From Atkinsonella hypoxylon (Eukaryota; Ascomycota; Sordariomycetes; Hypocreales; Clavicipitaceae): a DNA stretch of 20,899 nucleotides. Below are positions 19,301 through 20,899 of the stretch, in pieces. The stretch is from contig JFHB01000334.1 of assembly GCA_000729835.1 (NCBI GenBank), forward strand, positions 1 to 20,899, read 5' to 3'. Numbering within the stretch: position 1 is the first letter of the stretch; the number at the start of each line of letters is the position of its first letter. Under the pieces are notes generated by a model, which was not told the DNA's origin, made no database searches, and was given only the letters and a program-made list of their open reading frames with translations. The translations under genes and the position numbers were made by a program.

Positions 19301-19574
19301 ATAGTATAAAAGTCTATTATTTTATAGAGTTTATCTATACAGTAGAATCCTTAGTCTTTATTATTAATTTTACTAATTCTACTTTTTATAAAAGTTCTTA
19401 ATACCTTCTATAATTCTACTAAGCTTTAGATTAAAACTATAGCCTTAAATAATTTCCTCTTTTAAACCTTTATTTAATACTGCTATAGTACTATATTCTT
19501 TAGTAAAAAACACACTTATATTAAGCTTATTAAATTTACTATTATAAGCTTTCTTTTAGTATAAAACTATAACT

Positions 19575-20080
19575 AGCAACCTAAAGAGTGTATTTAGCAC
19601 TATATTTAGCACTTCTAGTATATAGAAGACTCTTAGGTTAAATTGCAATAGATAATTAGCTACTTTAGCTAATTTTAGGTTAGCTTTATCTAAATCTATT
19701 ATAGTAAGTAAAGTATATTTAATAATCCCTTTTGCTAGTAAGTAGTCTATAATAATATTAATAGTGTAGTAGTTAGATTAAACTATTTTTTATAGCTTTT
19801 AAACACTTTATATAATTATAGCTACCTTTACCTTAGTTAATCTATAGTGTTTCTTTAGGTTAAAAGTATATCTTAAGAGAAAGAGAATTAGTTAAAGCTA
19901 ATTGTTTTTAATGTTTTTACTAGATATACTATAACTATTCTATTTACCTATAAGCTAGAAGATAAAGAGCCTAAATTCTTCCTTATAAGTATTAACTTTA
20001 AAGAATAAATACTTACTAAAGTTATAGTGCTATAGAATAGTGTTTTTATTAAAGTATACCTTTACCTCTTAAAATGCCTT
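19575..20080 (-). pseudogene. RNase H relic of right gypsy element
   Basis: Sense order: LLKPKEKKAF.EVKVYF, then HYNFSKYLFFKVNTYKEEF (the 'P.KP...EVDAS..G.GA' block, catalytic Asp now Asn), then HYRLTKVKVAIII.SV.KL ('Y...E.E..AIVW...KLR'), and finally FYILEVLNIVLNTLFRL ('IPG..NVVPDALSR'). The complete gypsy RNase H path is covered at normal spacing between RT and integrase. Confidence 0.7.
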
Positions 20081-20399
20081 CTTTTCCTTAGGTTTTAGTA
20101 AAAATATTGCTTTTTAGGCTTTCTTTTAGTGTATTAGTTTTAATAGACTATTAGCTAAGCCTTTTTTATAAAGCTTTTATAGTAAAGTAGTCTTTTATTC
20201 CTATAGTAAGTAAATTTATATATTAAACTATAGAATACTTTTCTATAAAAAGCTAGTTATATTAATAAAGGTCTTTAGATTTATAAGATTTACTAGAAAC
20301 TTAAGTTTTTAAAAAGCTTTTAGCTTATTATTTATATTAGTAATTCTATTGCTATTAACAATAAAACCTAATAGCTAAATAGCTAAGTAGCCTATAAAT

Positions 20400-20899
20400 A
20401 ACTTCTTTATAGCTATTATTAACTTATTTTTCTTTAGAATTAATAAGACTATATTAAGGTATATAAAGTAGTTCTTAGTAGAGTTAAAGAATACAATAAT
20501 GTTATTAATATAGATTTATATAAAATATTAATACTTTTAAAATAATTAGTCTATATACTATTAAGTAAAAGCTAAAGCATTCTTAAAGCCTATAAGCGCT
20601 ATATTTAATGCTTTTAATTCTTATTTTAATATTACTACTATATAAAATTAATGCTCTTATTTTATAGAAAGCTAGTAAAAAAACCCTAATATATTAAAGA
20701 GTAAAAATATCTTTTTACTATATATATTTACTATAATATTTAATTAATTTAGTAAAGAGTATATATTTAGTATTACTATACTGTTAAGTAGCTTTATATT
20801 AACTATAACTTATTCTTTTCTTTCTATTAAGGTTTTAATTTATACTATAAAGGCTAAGTAGGCTATAGCTACTAAGTTGTCTAAATATAATATCTTTCT
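20400..20899 (-). pseudogene. reverse transcriptase relic of right gypsy element (YIDD-type, now YINN), cut by window edge
   Basis: Sense order from the right edge: ERKE.VIVNIKLLNSIVI ('RVVVDLR.LN'), LNIYSLLN ('PDAYPLP'), KKIFLLFNILGFFTSF (first palm Asp, FD to FN), IGFKNALAFT..YID.LF (the 'GFKNAPA.FQR.ID' block), and IYINNIIVFFNSTKNYFIYL (YIDDIVVFS...H). The catalytic YIDD has become YINN. Only the extreme N-terminus is missing. This pattern is the common RT type of gypsy elements in filamentous fungi. Not active. Confidence 0.75.

Larger units (their letters stand above)
14876..20899 (-). mobile_element. Ty3/gypsy retrotransposon relic, 3' half (RT-RH-IN, unassigned relic, LTR)
   Basis: Minus-strand relic entering from the right edge. 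In the sense direction: reverse transcriptase (20899-20400), RNase H (about 20080-19575), integrase (about 19300-18690), a gap with little structure (17850-17331), a coding relic of unknown kind (about 17330-15700), a 3' tail with purine tract, and the LTR at 15118-14876. The RT is of the common YVDD type with 'PDAYPLP' and 'GF/Y-K-N-S/A-P' blocks, unlike the middle gypsy element. Heavy RIP throughout, with lost catalytic Asp and Glu residues. The gag and protease of this copy would lie right of the window. Confidence 0.7.

Overview
The window reads as a transposon graveyard from a filamentous ascomycete (Pezizomycotina-type fungus), mutated by repeat-induced point mutation (RIP). Most of it is very AT-rich, with CpA and TpG almost absent on both strands and TpA in their place, while CpC, CpT, GpG and ApG persist. 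This is what C-to-T change in a CpA context on either strand leaves behind. Stops are almost all TAG or TAA, at sites that were probably CAG, CAA or TGG. No intact gene was found, and no tRNA, rRNA, CRISPR array or host gene. What can be annotated are retroelement relics, recognised by translating through RIP stops.

Layout, left to right. (1) 1-3679, minus strand: 5' half of a Ty3/gypsy-like element (gag, then retropepsin), reading leftward out of the window. (2) 3680-3922: a 243-bp LTR. (3) 3939-4460, minus: a lightly mutated Cys-rich, gag-like reading frame. (4) About 5050-11050, minus: a second gypsy element with the full order gag, protease, RT, RNase H, integrase, GPY/F module. (5) 11453-14875: a fold-back structure, with two inverted arms of about 760 bp around a plus-strand Ty1/copia gag-protease-integrase fragment; it is much less mutated than its surroundings. 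(6) 14876-15118: a second copy of the 243-bp LTR in the same orientation. (7) 15119-20899, minus: 3' half of a gypsy element (RT, RNase H, integrase), followed by an unassigned coding relic at about 15700-17330.

The preferred interpretation is that the two 243-bp LTRs do not bound the 11 kb between them. The left one is probably the 5' LTR of the left gypsy copy: a PBS-like TGG-type tract and then the gag ATG follow it on the minus strand. The right one is probably the 3' LTR of the right gypsy copy: a purine-rich tract precedes it on the minus strand. Two same-orientation insertions of one family would then bracket older material, and the two partial copies together would show one complete element. 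The alternative, one nested 11.4-kb element bounded by both LTRs, is not excluded.

Nothing here looks like a working system. The most unusual parts are the copia fold-back, with 60 bp identical at the inner arm ends, and the sharp changes in RIP intensity that fall inside the LTRs.
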